NCBI RefSeq assembly: GCF_042662625.1
Contig: NZ_JBHSXH010000004.1
Coordinates: 186,001 to 250,000, forward strand
DNA length: 64,000 nucleotides
Source of the DNA: Halopelagius fulvigenes
GTDB lineage: Archaea; Halobacteriota; Halobacteria; Halobacteriales; Haloferacaceae
Reading direction: 5' to 3'
In this document: piece by piece, positions 1 through 7,650 of the stretch
Numbering within the stretch: the stretch's first letter is position 1
Layout of the letters: every line of letters begins with the position of its first letter
Program-made: the position numbers and the translations under genes
Notes under the pieces: model-generated
The model's input: only the letters and a program-made list of their open reading frames with translations
What the model was told of the DNA's origin: nothing
Database searches by the model: none

Positions 1-1070
1 AAACCGAGGTGATGCACGAACGGCATCAGGAACGCGGCGCGAGCTTCCGAGACAAGCTGTTCGCCAACTTCGACACGCTGGCCGCGGTCGGAAGCGCCCT
101 CGCGCCGGTGTCGAACCTCCTGCAGTCGCTCCCCGGCGCGGGCGCGATAGCCGAGAAGACGGTCGGGATAGCCAGCGAGCGGTCGCTCCCCGAGTTCCGT
201 CGGGAGACGCTTCGGGACTGGTTCGAAGAGCGAGGCGGCTGCGCCGCCTCGGAAAAGCGAGCGGCGAAGGCGCGAGCAGAGCGAGGCGGCCCGCGCACCG
301 CCGAGGCGGCGGCCGAACGGAGGGCCGTTCTCTTCGCGGACACGTACACGAACTACAGTCACCCCGAAGTCGGGAAGGCGGCGGTGCGCGTCCTCGAATC
401 GGCGGGCGTCCGCGTGGACGTGGCCGACCGGACCGACAGCGGTCGGCCGGCGCTGTCGAAGGGGTTCGTGGACGCCGCGCGCGACGCCGTCGAGGCGAAC
501 GCGGCGGAACTCGAACCGCGCGTCCGCGAGGGGTGGGACGTGGTCGTGGTCGAACCGTCCGACGCCGTGATGTTCCAGTCGGACGCCCTCGACCTGAGTT
601 CCGACGCGGCAGTCGAGTCCGTCGCCGCGAACGCCTACGGACTCTGCGAGTATCTGGACGCCTTCCGACTCGACGAGAACGTCGCGTGGGCGGCGCCCGA
701 CGAATCGGTCGCCTACCACGGACACTGCCACCAGAAGGCGGAGAAGAAGGACCATCACGCTGTCGGCGTCCTCCGTCGCGCCGGCTACGACGTCGAGCCC
801 CTCGATTCGGGCTGTTGCGGGATGGCCGGAACCTTCGGGTACGAGGCCGAGCACTACTCGCTGAGCCGGTCTATCGGCGACATCCTCTTCGACCAGATAG
901 CGGACAGCGGTGCCGGCGTCGTCACCGCGCCGGGGACGTCCTGTCGCACCCAACTCGGCGACGGCGGAATAGAACCCGTCCCCGCCGACAGTTCGCTCGC
1001 CGGGACCGCTCTCGACCGCGAGGAACCCCCGACGCCGGCGGAACTGCTCGCCCACGCCCTCCCTCGCTGA
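1..1070 (+). CDS. C-terminal part of FAD-linked (lactate/glycolate-type) dehydrogenase, Fe-S/CCG domain; 5' truncated by window
   Basis: The reading frame is open from the first bases, so the gene begins before the window. What is visible is the cysteine-rich (CCG-type) half found in glycolate/D-lactate dehydrogenases and GlpC/LutA-like proteins, with YHGHCHQK and GCCGMAGTFGYE as the conserved cofactor loops. The whole stretch aligns with the C-terminal third of the LUD/Fe-S protein at 50020-52224 (shared LPEFRRETL, ADTYTN, GCCGMAG). The opening residues (VMHERHQERGAS) resemble the linker of haloarchaeal fusions of an FAD-linked oxidase with an Fe-S module, so the missing N-terminus is probably an FAD-binding domain (inference). 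An Ala/Arg-rich insert follows WFEERGG near residue 78. Probable role: membrane-linked oxidation of a 2-hydroxy acid. Confidence 0.8.
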   Translation, partial: TEVMHERHQERGASFRDKLFANFDTLAAVGSALAPVSNLLQSLPGAGAIAEKTVGIASERSLPEFRRETLRDWFEERGGCAASEKRAAKARAERGGPRTAEAAAERRAVLFADTYTNYSHPEVGKAAVRVLESAGVRVDVADRTDSGRPALSKGFVDAARDAVEANAAELEPRVREGWDVVVVEPSDAVMFQSDALDLSSDAAVESVAANAYGLCEYLDAFRLDENVAWAAPDESVAYHGHCHQKAEKKDHHAVGVLRRAGYDVEPLDSGCCGMAGTFGYEAEHYSLSRSIGDILFDQIADSGAGVVTAPGTSCRTQLGDGGIEPVPADSSLAGTALDREEPPTPAELLAHALPR

Positions 1071-1550
1071 TCGGAAGTCGGCGTTCGGGGCGGGCGGTTT
1101 CGAATTCGGCGCACACTGAAGCAGTGGTCGTGTTCTCGGGCGATATCTCTCGATGGACGCCTCCTCTGTCCGCGGAAGCGCCGTCTGTCGGTAGAGGGCG
1201 CCGACCCTGCCGAATCCACTTGGGCTTATTGTTCTAAGCGCAAGTGGAATGTGTCGAGCCTCGAACAGCCAACACAGGACCGCTACCTCACGAAATCAGC
1301 ACATTCTACTAAGATCCCAACTAAATAAACCACATGAAGCTATACGTAATCCAAATATTTGGAAGTAGAGACTACAGTGGGTATAGCAGGGATGTGATGC
1401 GTGGTTTCGACTGAATCAACGAGCGGAAACTGCTTCAAATCGCTCTCTGGACGGTCATTCTTATTATATTTCCAACCAGACGGGCGAATCTCCTCGACTC
1501 CCGACAGTGTTACCACTCAGACGCTGCGGAAACCCTGACTAAAACGTTTA
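1071..1550. other. Intergenic stretch at the left edge of the low-GC island
   Basis: No convincing gene. Composition falls sharply to the right of about 1250. The stretch holds the hairpin at 1216-1247 and then AT-rich sequence up to the end of the transposase remnant. The left edge of the acquired segment probably lies here. Confidence 0.5.
1216..1247. repeat. Imperfect hairpin, island-edge element (left copy)
   Basis: CCACTTG (1216-1222) pairs with CAAGTGG (1241-1247), and GCTTA (1224-1228) with TAAGC (1235-1239), around a 6-base loop with one G/G mismatch. The core CCACTT-x-GGCTTATT recurs at 9235-9267 on the other side of the low-GC island, where it also forms an imperfect hairpin ending in GTGGAA. 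It could be an element end, an attachment site or a regulatory dyad. Confidence 0.5.
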
Positions 1551-2489
1551 TTATCCGATTCCTGTTTCCTTCTTCAGTAGCGTCAGTGTATTGTCGGCTG
1601 TCAAGAGTGGCGAATGCTCGTATTCTCCGGTCAATTCGACCTGCACGAGCAACTCGATCGCGCGCAAGATCGAGTACAGCAGACACGCAAACGCGACGTA
1701 GAAGAACCACAGCCCGAAATTCTTCGAGGTTGTCGCGGCCATAAACCGTTTGATCGACTTGTAGCCGCTCTCGATTCTCCACCGATAACCATACTCAGTA
1801 AGGTGCCCGCTGCCTCGGTTCGTCATGAACACCGAGTACTGCTGGTGGTCATCGTGTTCGGAGTTCTCCTTTCGACGATATGTCAGCGTCGTCTCGTGCC
1901 ATTCGTTCTTGTCGAGGTGGAGCCTCTGGTCGGTCTCGTAGTGGTCCCGACTCTGTTGGAGCAGCCGCTTGGCCTGGGCCTTCTCGCTGGTCTGCATCCG
2001 CTTCGGAACGACGTAAGAGAGCCCGCGTTGGCTGATCATCTCCAAGACATGCTGGCTATCGAACTCCTGGTCCATCAGCACGTTATCGACGTGAACGAGT
2101 TCCTCAGCCGAATTGAGCAAGTCTTCGACGATTTCCAGTCGTGTCTCCCCCTTTCGGACGGGGCGCGCGTCCAGCACGACTGGGACGGCATTGCCGACCA
2201 GCTGGACCGTCGCCCATTGATAGGCATATTCGTCGGTTTGCTCTTTTGTCCCGATGATTTCGTCCTTATGGCCCGTTCTATCGCCCGTGAAAGGGTCAGC
2301 CTCAATAATGTCGATGGCGACGATACCGGCGCGGAAGAACTCCTCTATCTCTGCGACCTTGTCGAGGAGATGCCGGATCACCTGCCAGTACATCTCTCGA
2401 ATCCGTTCGATAGAGAGGTCTCGAATGTGGTCGCAGTGGGCGTACCCGAGTGGTGTTCGTTCCCGGGTTGACTCGTAGGTGATTAGGAT
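1551..2489 (-). pseudogene. IS4-superfamily (ISH3-like) transposase remnant, N-terminally truncated
   Basis: The frame encodes a DDE transposase of the IS4/ISH3 type. Acidic residues sit in AIDIIEADPF and NVLMDQEFDS, and the C-terminal YRWRIESGYKSIK matches the Y-R-E-K signature of IS4 enzymes. The last residues (ETGIG) look like a natural C-terminus. Reading upstream from the first ATG (2393) the frame stays open for 32 more transposase-like codons (YESTRERTPLGYAHCDH) and then hits a stop at 2490-2492 with no start codon, so the 5' end is missing. Complete relatives are usually longer than 330 residues. The remnant marks the left part of the mobile, low-GC island and is unlikely to make active enzyme. 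Confidence 0.8.
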
Positions 2490-2542
2490 CTATTAGAGAC
2501 CATCCGTGAAAACAAGTTAGATTCTATAATTTAATCTTGGTT

Positions 2543-3391
2543 CTATGGTGCGCGACAACCGGTGTCATTGTATCGACTATGACGGTACTGGGAACGAGTT
2601 ACACAGACGTACCGAGTTGAACAGTTGTCTCCAAGATGGCAAGTAAATGGTGAAAGACTGGTTGTTCCAAGCGAACCGAAGCACACCAAACAGCTCGCTT
2701 TCGTGATGTCAATTGTACCGCATCCTAAACAAGTGCCAAGCGAAATTACTCCCATGAACACGAGCTGGCCAATACACTCGAGATTATATGAGTCACAAAC
2801 ATAAGATCTACATTCTCTATAACAGCCATCTGAGGCCGCTATTGAGATCCCATTCTCCTCCTCTGAAGCTTTTTTTACCACTCCGTCTCCCGACACAGAC
2901 GTGACACTATTCAACACATCTGTAACATCCTTGCTTTCAGACACTATTTCTCCAGAATCATTAACAGTATAGACTGTTTGAGTATATTTTTTGCCGTCGT
3001 TGTCGAATTCGCTTGAATAATAGTAAAGTGTTGTTTCCAGATCAGCTGACGATTCCCACCCCATGAAGACATTCTCTTCTCTATTTGCAGAGGTTTCGAA
3101 TCCGACAGTCACCGAAACTTTCTCTACATCTGGACCAACAGTCTTGACGGCTCGAGCCTCACCCATGTTTGGTTGCCATTCCTGCTTTCTAGCGAAGCGT
3201 AGAAGCTCCCGAACTTGGGGGTTCTCGTTAAATTGTGCAATAGCCTTCTCCCGCTCATCACCTTTTAGTTGTTCAAACTCCCAGTTATTCCCATCACTGT
3301 CGGTTCCAACAGCGGTAGTACTACCGAGTACACTTATGCTAAGCGATGCAGTTGCCATACTTCTTAGTATTTCACGTCTGTTAGGACGCAT
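2543..3391 (-). CDS. Halocin C8-like bacteriocin precursor (copy A), Tat-type signal and Cys-rich C-terminal domain
   Basis: 282 residues. The N-terminus RPNRREILRSMATASLS is a twin-arginine-type signal. Residues about 30-185 are a hydrophilic middle region, and residues 187-282 form a Cys-rich tail with 12 cysteines around a hydrophobic core (GQLVFMGVISLG). This matches the known plan of halocin C8: a Tat-exported precursor of about 283 residues whose C-terminal ~76 residues are the mature disulfide-rich peptide and whose N-terminal part gives immunity (established for ProC8). Halocin C8 has 10 Cys, so this tail has two extra and a polar extension (SQYRHSRYND). A TATA-like element at 3413-3420 sits about 25 bases before the ATG. 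Divergent from the small membrane protein at 3499. Assignment rests on architecture, not on an alignment I could run. Confidence 0.72.
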   Translation of the reverse strand: MRPNRREILRSMATASLSISVLGSTTAVGTDSDGNNWEFEQLKGDEREKAIAQFNENPQVRELLRFARKQEWQPNMGEARAVKTVGPDVEKVSVTVGFETSANREENVFMGWESSADLETTLYYYSSEFDNDGKKYTQTVYTVNDSGEIVSESKDVTDVLNSVTSVSGDGVVKKASEEENGISIAASDGCYRECRSYVCDSYNLECIGQLVFMGVISLGTCLGCGTIDITKASCLVCFGSLGTTSLSPFTCHLGDNCSTRYVCVTRSQYRHSRYNDTGCRAP

Positions 3392-3412
3392 ATAGACACA
3401 TTATTGTTCAAT

Positions 3413-3420
3413 GTATATAG
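3413..3420 (-). promoter_or_regulatory. TATA-like box for halocin-like gene A
   Basis: CTATATAC on the minus strand, centred about 25 bases upstream of the ATG at 3391, as expected for a leaderless archaeal transcript. The opposite-facing gene at 3499 has its own TTTAATATT at 3469-3477, about 26 bases before its ATG, so this gap holds two divergent promoters. Confidence 0.5.
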
Positions 3421-3498
3421 ATGTTTTCATGCTGACAGTAAGGTGACCAGATATATGTGTATGAAAGATTTAATATTGTGGCGTGCATTGTCTAGTAC

Positions 3499-3708
3499 AT
3501 GACTGAGGATATCGTTGACTGGGCTAGTTCAAATCGTCGACTTGCAATATTTTCAGTAGTAGCCTTACTCTACATATCGTTCTTAACAGGCTACAACTTA
3601 GTGATGGGGAGATATAATAATCAGATTTTGACAGCGATACAGCTACTACTATCGTTGGTGTTGCTCCTCTACATTTCCTTTGGAGTTATAAATTCTAGAG
3701 TGAAATGA
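3499..3708 (+). CDS. Small two-helix membrane protein next to halocin-like gene A
   Basis: 69 residues with two predicted transmembrane segments (about 17-34 and 44-63), a charged N-terminus (MTEDIVDWASSNRR) and a short basic tail. No family recognised. The start is supported by the TATA-like box at 3469-3477 in leaderless spacing. It is divergent from the halocin-like precursor at 2543-3391. The second halocin-like gene also has a two-helix small protein next to it (7383-7583), and this repeated pairing suggests a role in peptide export, self-protection or processing (inference only). Confidence 0.55.
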   Translation: MTEDIVDWASSNRRLAIFSVVALLYISFLTGYNLVMGRYNNQILTAIQLLLSLVLLLYISFGVINSRVK

Positions 3709-4370
3709 GCATAAACGGTGACGGAGGGGACCTCATAGGAGCAGTAGGACGAATTTGATGGGTTGTGTTCACACCGAATTTCTCTTGGGAAATTATGTTA
3801 CAGCTGAACAGACTTCCAAAGCACTAGAGATACGTAGATCTGCGAATACCTCGATCTCTTGTTTTCCATCGACTATCCGTACTCCCTGATTACGAGGAGA
3901 ACCGGATTCACTAGTTTGCCATGCGAGAACTGTCGTGTTTAATTTGGAGCACTGGACCAGGCAGCAAATGCTTGGAGCCAGTGTTCAGCGGTTTGAGGCT
4001 CTACGTGGCTGAAATAGTTTGAGAACGAGGAGGTGCGCCGTTTGAGTTCACAGAAAATTCGCTCGATAGCGTTCCGATTTCCATGTCGACTTCCTAATCA
4101 ACCCAGTCCCAATCTCCTGTGGGCAGTCGATTTCTGCCAAGAATCAGCAAGAAATCACACCGCCTCACTCTTCATCCTTAACTAACCACGGCCCTTGAAA
4201 CGGGGGAAGCTATTGAACAGCATCTCCACGGCCGATTCGAGAAGCTGCGTGGCAAACTCGGCACCGGGATAATTTTCATCTGATAGCCCACTACATACCG
4301 ATTCAAGCGTGGCTGGTGATTCCAATAGAGCTACCGAAGCTATACTAAAAACTGGTTCGAGTGTGTTGTA
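3709..4370. other. Gene-poor stretch with insertion-sequence debris
   Basis: No intact gene. The minus strand contains a short IS6-type transposase tail (3939-4088). Directly after the stop codon of the 4371-5255 gene a protein-like in-frame stretch of 62 codons (4182-4370) ends at TAG. The rest shows no recognisable signal. Confidence 0.5.
3939..4088 (-). pseudogene. IS6-family transposase, C-terminal fragment
   Basis: Translating the minus strand from 4088 to the TAA at 3939-3941 gives about 49 residues containing RHGNRNAIERIFCELKRR, then SSFSNYFSHVEP and a final QAFAAWSSAPN. HGNRN-(A/S)-ERIF-x-E-(L/I)KRRT followed by FSN-x-FSH is the typical C-terminus of haloarchaeal IS6-family transposases. 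Upstream in this frame a TGA appears within a few codons, so only the last ~50 residues survive. A decayed insertion-sequence scar. Confidence 0.8.
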
Positions 4371-5255
4371 CTATACTTCGTTCAATTGCTGCTCGAAGAG
4401 TCGCTCTCCTGTTTTATCACAGGATACTGTGATTACCTCGTGAGAGGAGCAGCATGATTCTACTGTTTCTTGGCTTATACTTACCGAACCCTCACTGCCT
4501 GGACATCGCTCTAAGAACAATCGAAGCCCATTGAGGATCTGCCCTCTCTGTGCCGGTACAAGGTTATCCCATTCATCGGACCACTCTTCCAATACGCGTG
4601 CGGCTCCAACGTCCGCTAAGAGCGCTCCCTGAGAAGGCCACTGCCCGATAGTCTGTGAACCAGTTACTAACGCCCAAGCTTCTCCATACTGCTCTATTTC
4701 GAACGTTTCACCCTCCATCTGGACTCCAAGGATGGAAACAGCTTCATCCACGTCTAGATCCTTCTCAGTTAAATCGACTATCTCTGCATTCCACCGTTTG
4801 CTGTAGCTCTCACTAATACAGAGATCATCGCGGTTCTCACAGGGCTCGAGAACATCCTCGGTGAGCAGGAAATCATGAGGATCAATTTCCTCGGTTGACG
4901 TCTCCGAATCAGAGGTCATTGCTTTCGATGGCTGTTCATTTGCACTCGTTGTCTCACTTGGTACACTGCCAAGGCCACCTCGAGTTTCCAACTCTGGTTC
5001 CTTGCCGAACCAACGAAGGACAGCCGATGGGAGATACCGCTTCGTTAGCGTTGGCGTTCCGGGGACCAAGTACCCCCGGAGATAGATCAGACCAACTGAG
5101 GCTCCAAACGCCGCCGCACCTCCGAGTTTTGATTTCCGAGCGATAGCAGATCCGGCGATCCCTGCGATGACTAAATTCAGTACTGTACACGGTTCACACC
5201 GGTTTTCATCAGTATATTCTGGTTGATGGAGTATCTCAACTATGTCTACCTTCAT
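4371..5255 (-). CDS. Membrane-anchored Cys-rich protein, halocin-island paralog 1
   Basis: 294 residues; no named family recognised. An N-terminal CEPC pair (Cys20, Cys23) precedes two hydrophobic segments (about 26-40 and 46-64), then LVPGTPTLTKRYLP, a Ser/Thr-rich linker (95-122), and a soluble domain with EPC-x6-C (Cys139, Cys146), Cys251, CCSS (268-269) and Cys279. It is clearly homologous to the protein at 6282-7160 along its whole length. I start it at 5255 (MKVDIVE) rather than 5273 because both paralogs begin there and both have GGATAATYATTCTTT about 27 bases upstream. Its repeated occurrence beside halocin-like genes suggests a role in disulfide handling, immunity or export of those peptides (inference). 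Confidence 0.7.
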   Translation of the reverse strand: MKVDIVEILHQPEYTDENRCEPCTVLNLVIAGIAGSAIARKSKLGGAAAFGASVGLIYLRGYLVPGTPTLTKRYLPSAVLRWFGKEPELETRGGLGSVPSETTSANEQPSKAMTSDSETSTEEIDPHDFLLTEDVLEPCENRDDLCISESYSKRWNAEIVDLTEKDLDVDEAVSILGVQMEGETFEIEQYGEAWALVTGSQTIGQWPSQGALLADVGAARVLEEWSDEWDNLVPAQRGQILNGLRLFLERCPGSEGSVSISQETVESCCSSHEVITVSCDKTGERLFEQQLNEV

Positions 5256-5277
5256 ACAAGGTGCAAAAGGCATGACT

Positions 5278-5287
5278 GGATAATCAT
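5278..5287 (-). promoter_or_regulatory. Conserved promoter element upstream of paralog 1
   Basis: GGATAATCATTCTTT on the plus strand here matches GGATAATTATTCTTT at 7183-7197 upstream of the second paralog, at the same distance (about 27 bases) from each ATG. Conservation of both sequence and spacing supports a TATA-type promoter shared by the two copies. Confidence 0.5.
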
Positions 5288-5353
5288 TCTTTGGATGGGG
5301 TATCCGGCTCAGGATAGAACCGTCCCATCTACGCTCTTCAGTATCTCAACTTC

Positions 5354-5395
5354 GAGCCGTGTGCTGATCAAGACGATCTCTGCCTCACGGAGAAA
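5354..5395 (+). pseudogene. Fragment of a third Cys-rich membrane-protein paralog
   Basis: The plus strand reads EPCADQDDLCLTEK, which matches KPCTDQDDLCLTE of the 6282-7160 protein and EPCENRDDLCISE of the 4371-5255 protein. No further homology was seen on either side. A 12-base direct repeat AGTATCTCAACT at 5230-5241 and 5340-5351 lies immediately before the fragment and may mark the recombination that left it here. Confidence 0.5.
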
Positions 5396-5611
5396 TCTAG
5401 CTCTGTTTCGTGTGGCGCCTCAATTCGTCTGCCAACGCGCCACTTGTTCCCCAACAGGTTCCGTCCTCATAAATCAAAAATTGCGGTCGCACCTATGGTC
5501 CTAAATTTGTTAGACGTGATGCTGTGTCCCTCTCAGTTCCGTCGTCTTCTACCGATTGCAATGAGATTCCAGTTATACCGGAATATAAGAATTCGAATTA
5601 TATTTTCTACC

Positions 5612-5633
5612 GTTACAGTAATAGTACTGTAAC
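5612..5633. repeat. 22-bp dispersed palindromic motif, copy 1
   Basis: GTTACA, ten bases with TAG at positions 5-7, then TGTAAC. The arms extend to a perfect 9-bp inverted repeat (GTTACAGTA/TACTGTAAC). The same spacing and central TAG occur at 5864, 18371, 20287 and (minus strand) 58805. Confidence 0.6.
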
Positions 5634-5863
5634 GCCAGAGGCTCAGACAATCGCATAAGCCATATTAAAGGATGAAACTGATGCGTGCCTTGCATACAGC
5701 CAAAATTTGTTAGAAAATCGGTAGTAAGCGTGTTCGGAAATGTCTCAATCAGTCAGGGCATTTGGTGTGGTTCAGACGGTCATGTCAGGACCGACCCCGA
5801 CTACCCCGCCATGTCGGATTCCAGTCGAATTAGAGCCTCATCCTACCTATAGAATATCCCGGA

Positions 5864-5885
5864 GTTACAATAATAGAACTGTAAT
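5864..5885. repeat. 22-bp dispersed palindromic motif, copy 2
   Basis: GTTACA, ten bases with TAG at positions 5-7, TGTAAT. It lies 252 bp from copy 1 in the same orientation. Confidence 0.55.
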
Positions 5886-6281
5886 GGTCGCCTGCTCAGA
5901 TTTATTGAAATAGCTACAATCAATTTAGTCGCACAGATAGGAGAATCGAGAAAGTTCGACCTGTCGCCAGGTGTAACGGTAATCAGTGACTTCCCTTGGC
6001 GAAGAAATGGAGTACTAGACTACCATCTCGTTTCGAGGTTCATCTGGTGGTGACCAGTAGAGCCTATCCTGAAATCCGCACTCTAAGGAGGATCAGGAGA
6101 GCTACAGAATAGATGGGCGATCAGAGCTGGCATCGAAGTGATCTGGTTTTCTCTTTTCGTCTGTCCACTATCATAACCCCATCAACCGTCGCAGTCTTAG
6201 TTTCTAATTTTGAAGGTGCTGAATGCCAAGGCAAATTGAGGTAGGACGAAAAATCGTGCTGACTTCGACTAGGTCTCAGGT

Positions 6282-7160
6282 CTACTCAAGGGGCTGCTCA
6301 AAGAGTCGTTCTCCTGTTTCATCACAAGAATACGTAATTACCTCGTAGGAGGAACAACACGATTCCACCGTCTTCTGATTCAAGCTTACAGGCCCTTTAC
6401 TGCCAGGACAATGTTCCAAAAATAGCCGAAGTCCAGTGAGGATCTGTCCTTTCTGGGATGAAGCAAGCTCATTCCATTGGTCAGACCGCTTATCCAGTAC
6501 GTGCGCAGCCGCGATGTCGGCGAGGAGTGCTGCATGAGAAGGCCATTGTCCGAGAATCTGTGAATCGGATACTAATGTCCAGGCGTCTCCGTACTGCTCA
6601 ATTTCGAACGAGTCTCCTTTCGCCTCTAGTTCAAGAGCCGAAGCTCCCTTACCCCCATCCAGATTCTCGGTAGCCAACTCTACCATCTTCTCGTTCCATT
6701 CTTCTTTAAATATCTCTGTGAGACAGAGATCGTCCTGGTCAGTACATGGCTTAAGGATCCTCTCTGTGAGTAGGTATTTGTGGGGATCAATCTTTTCAGT
6801 CATAGTACCCGGGTCATGGGATGCTACCTGCGATGACTGACTATTCGTGTTATTCGTAGGTGCGGATGCTGTGTTGAGGCCGTTCAGCGTCTCGAATTCG
6901 AGTTCTTTACCAAACCATCGAAGTACTGCTTGTGGAAGGTACTGCTTTGTTAATCTAGGTGTTCCAGGAACAAGATATCCACAAAGATAGATTAGTCCTA
7001 CTGAGACACCAAAGGTAGTGACACCTCCAATCTTCGATTTCCAGGCAATTGCCGAACTAAAAAGTCCTGCAATGATTAAGTTCAATACTGTGCAAGGTTC
7101 GCATCGATTTTCACCGGTATATTCTGGCTGACGAAGTATTCTGATTATGTCCACCTTCAT
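6282..7160 (-). CDS. Membrane-anchored Cys-rich protein, halocin-island paralog 2
   Basis: 292 residues, homologous throughout to the protein at 4371-5255. Shared features are QPEYTxENRCEPCTVLNL, two hydrophobic segments after the CEPC motif, GYLVPGTPxLTKxYLP, a variable Asn/Ser/Thr linker, EQYGxAW, GQWPS, and the C-terminal ESCCSSxEVI and SCDxTGERLFEQ. Start taken at 7160 to match its paralog and the promoter element at 7183-7192; an upstream in-frame ATG (7238) would add an unconserved stretch. It is divergent from the small membrane protein and halocin-like gene B (7383-8622), so one intergenic region may control the whole unit. Function unknown; a role in making or resisting the halocin-like peptides is inferred from linkage. 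Confidence 0.7.
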   Translation of the reverse strand: MKVDIIRILRQPEYTGENRCEPCTVLNLIIAGLFSSAIAWKSKIGGVTTFGVSVGLIYLCGYLVPGTPRLTKQYLPQAVLRWFGKELEFETLNGLNTASAPTNNTNSQSSQVASHDPGTMTEKIDPHKYLLTERILKPCTDQDDLCLTEIFKEEWNEKMVELATENLDGGKGASALELEAKGDSFEIEQYGDAWTLVSDSQILGQWPSHAALLADIAAAHVLDKRSDQWNELASSQKGQILTGLRLFLEHCPGSKGPVSLNQKTVESCCSSYEVITYSCDETGERLFEQPLE

Positions 7161-7182
7161 CAAGATGAGAAATCGATTAGTT

Positions 7183-7192
7183 GGATAATTAT
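7183..7192 (-). promoter_or_regulatory. Conserved promoter element upstream of paralog 2
   Basis: Begins GGATAATTATTCTTT (plus-strand reading), the counterpart of the element at 5278, about 27 bases before the ATG at 7160. Confidence 0.5.
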
Positions 7193-7382
7193 TCTTTCGA
7201 TGACTATACTGCCGTTGAACACAATGGACATCACCCAACGCTCACAACGAGCGCTTGCAGTGGTGACCGTCAGGATCTATTTGCTTAATTGATTATGGTT
7301 TAGTAGGACTCAACGAAGAAATATCACCAGTACATTTATACAATGAAGCCCCCCTGAGAGTAATAGGAGCTATCGACAATAT

Positions 7383-7583
7383 ATGGATGAAGTGACGAAA
7401 TTTACTGTTGCTGCAACGCTGGCGATGATCATTGCGTATCTCGTGTTCCTTCCTCTTTTGGTACCGGGACCCTTCCACATTGGAATCTATTACCGTCTAG
7501 ACTTTGTGCCTTACCTAATTTTTGGATGGATAGTAGTAATGCTTGTATTTACGAGCAGCAAAAACCAATCACCTGACCAGTGA
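7383..7583 (+). CDS. Small two-helix membrane protein upstream of halocin-like gene B
   Basis: 66 residues with two transmembrane segments (about 6-28 and 39-56) and a polar tail (SSKNQSPDQ). No family recognised, and little direct similarity to the 69-residue protein at 3499-3708 beyond size and topology. It lies 67 bases before the halocin-like precursor on the same strand. A TATA-like TTTATA near 7336 is farther from the ATG than leaderless spacing, so a short leader is possible. Its position suggests immunity or export support (inference). Confidence 0.55.
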   Translation: MDEVTKFTVAATLAMIIAYLVFLPLLVPGPFHIGIYYRLDFVPYLIFGWIVVMLVFTSSKNQSPDQ

Positions 7584-7620
7584 TATAACTATTAGATATT
7601 TAAATGTAGGATTAGTGATA

Positions 7621-7630
7621 TTTATATTAT
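7621..7630 (+). promoter_or_regulatory. TATA-like box for halocin-like gene B
   Basis: TTTATATTAT centred about 26 bases before the ATG at 7651, in leaderless spacing. Gene B therefore probably has its own promoter and does not rely only on the small gene upstream. Confidence 0.55.
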
Positions 7631-7650
7631 TATAGAATAACTTCATCTCT

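Larger units (their letters stand above)
5396..6281. other. Gene-poor low-GC spacer between the two paralog copies
   Basis: No supported gene. It contains two copies of the 22-bp partly palindromic motif (5612-5633 and 5864-5885). A 57-codon frame at 5740-5913 encloses one of them and is not convincing as a gene. Confidence 0.45.

Noticed and set aside
1614..2471. 285-codon plus-strand frame
   Set aside because: It is antisense to the ISH3-like transposase remnant, whose minus-strand reading shows clear family motifs.
5740..5913. 57-codon plus-strand frame in the halocin island
   Set aside because: No promoter, no homology, and it encloses a copy of the 22-bp motif; more likely noncoding.
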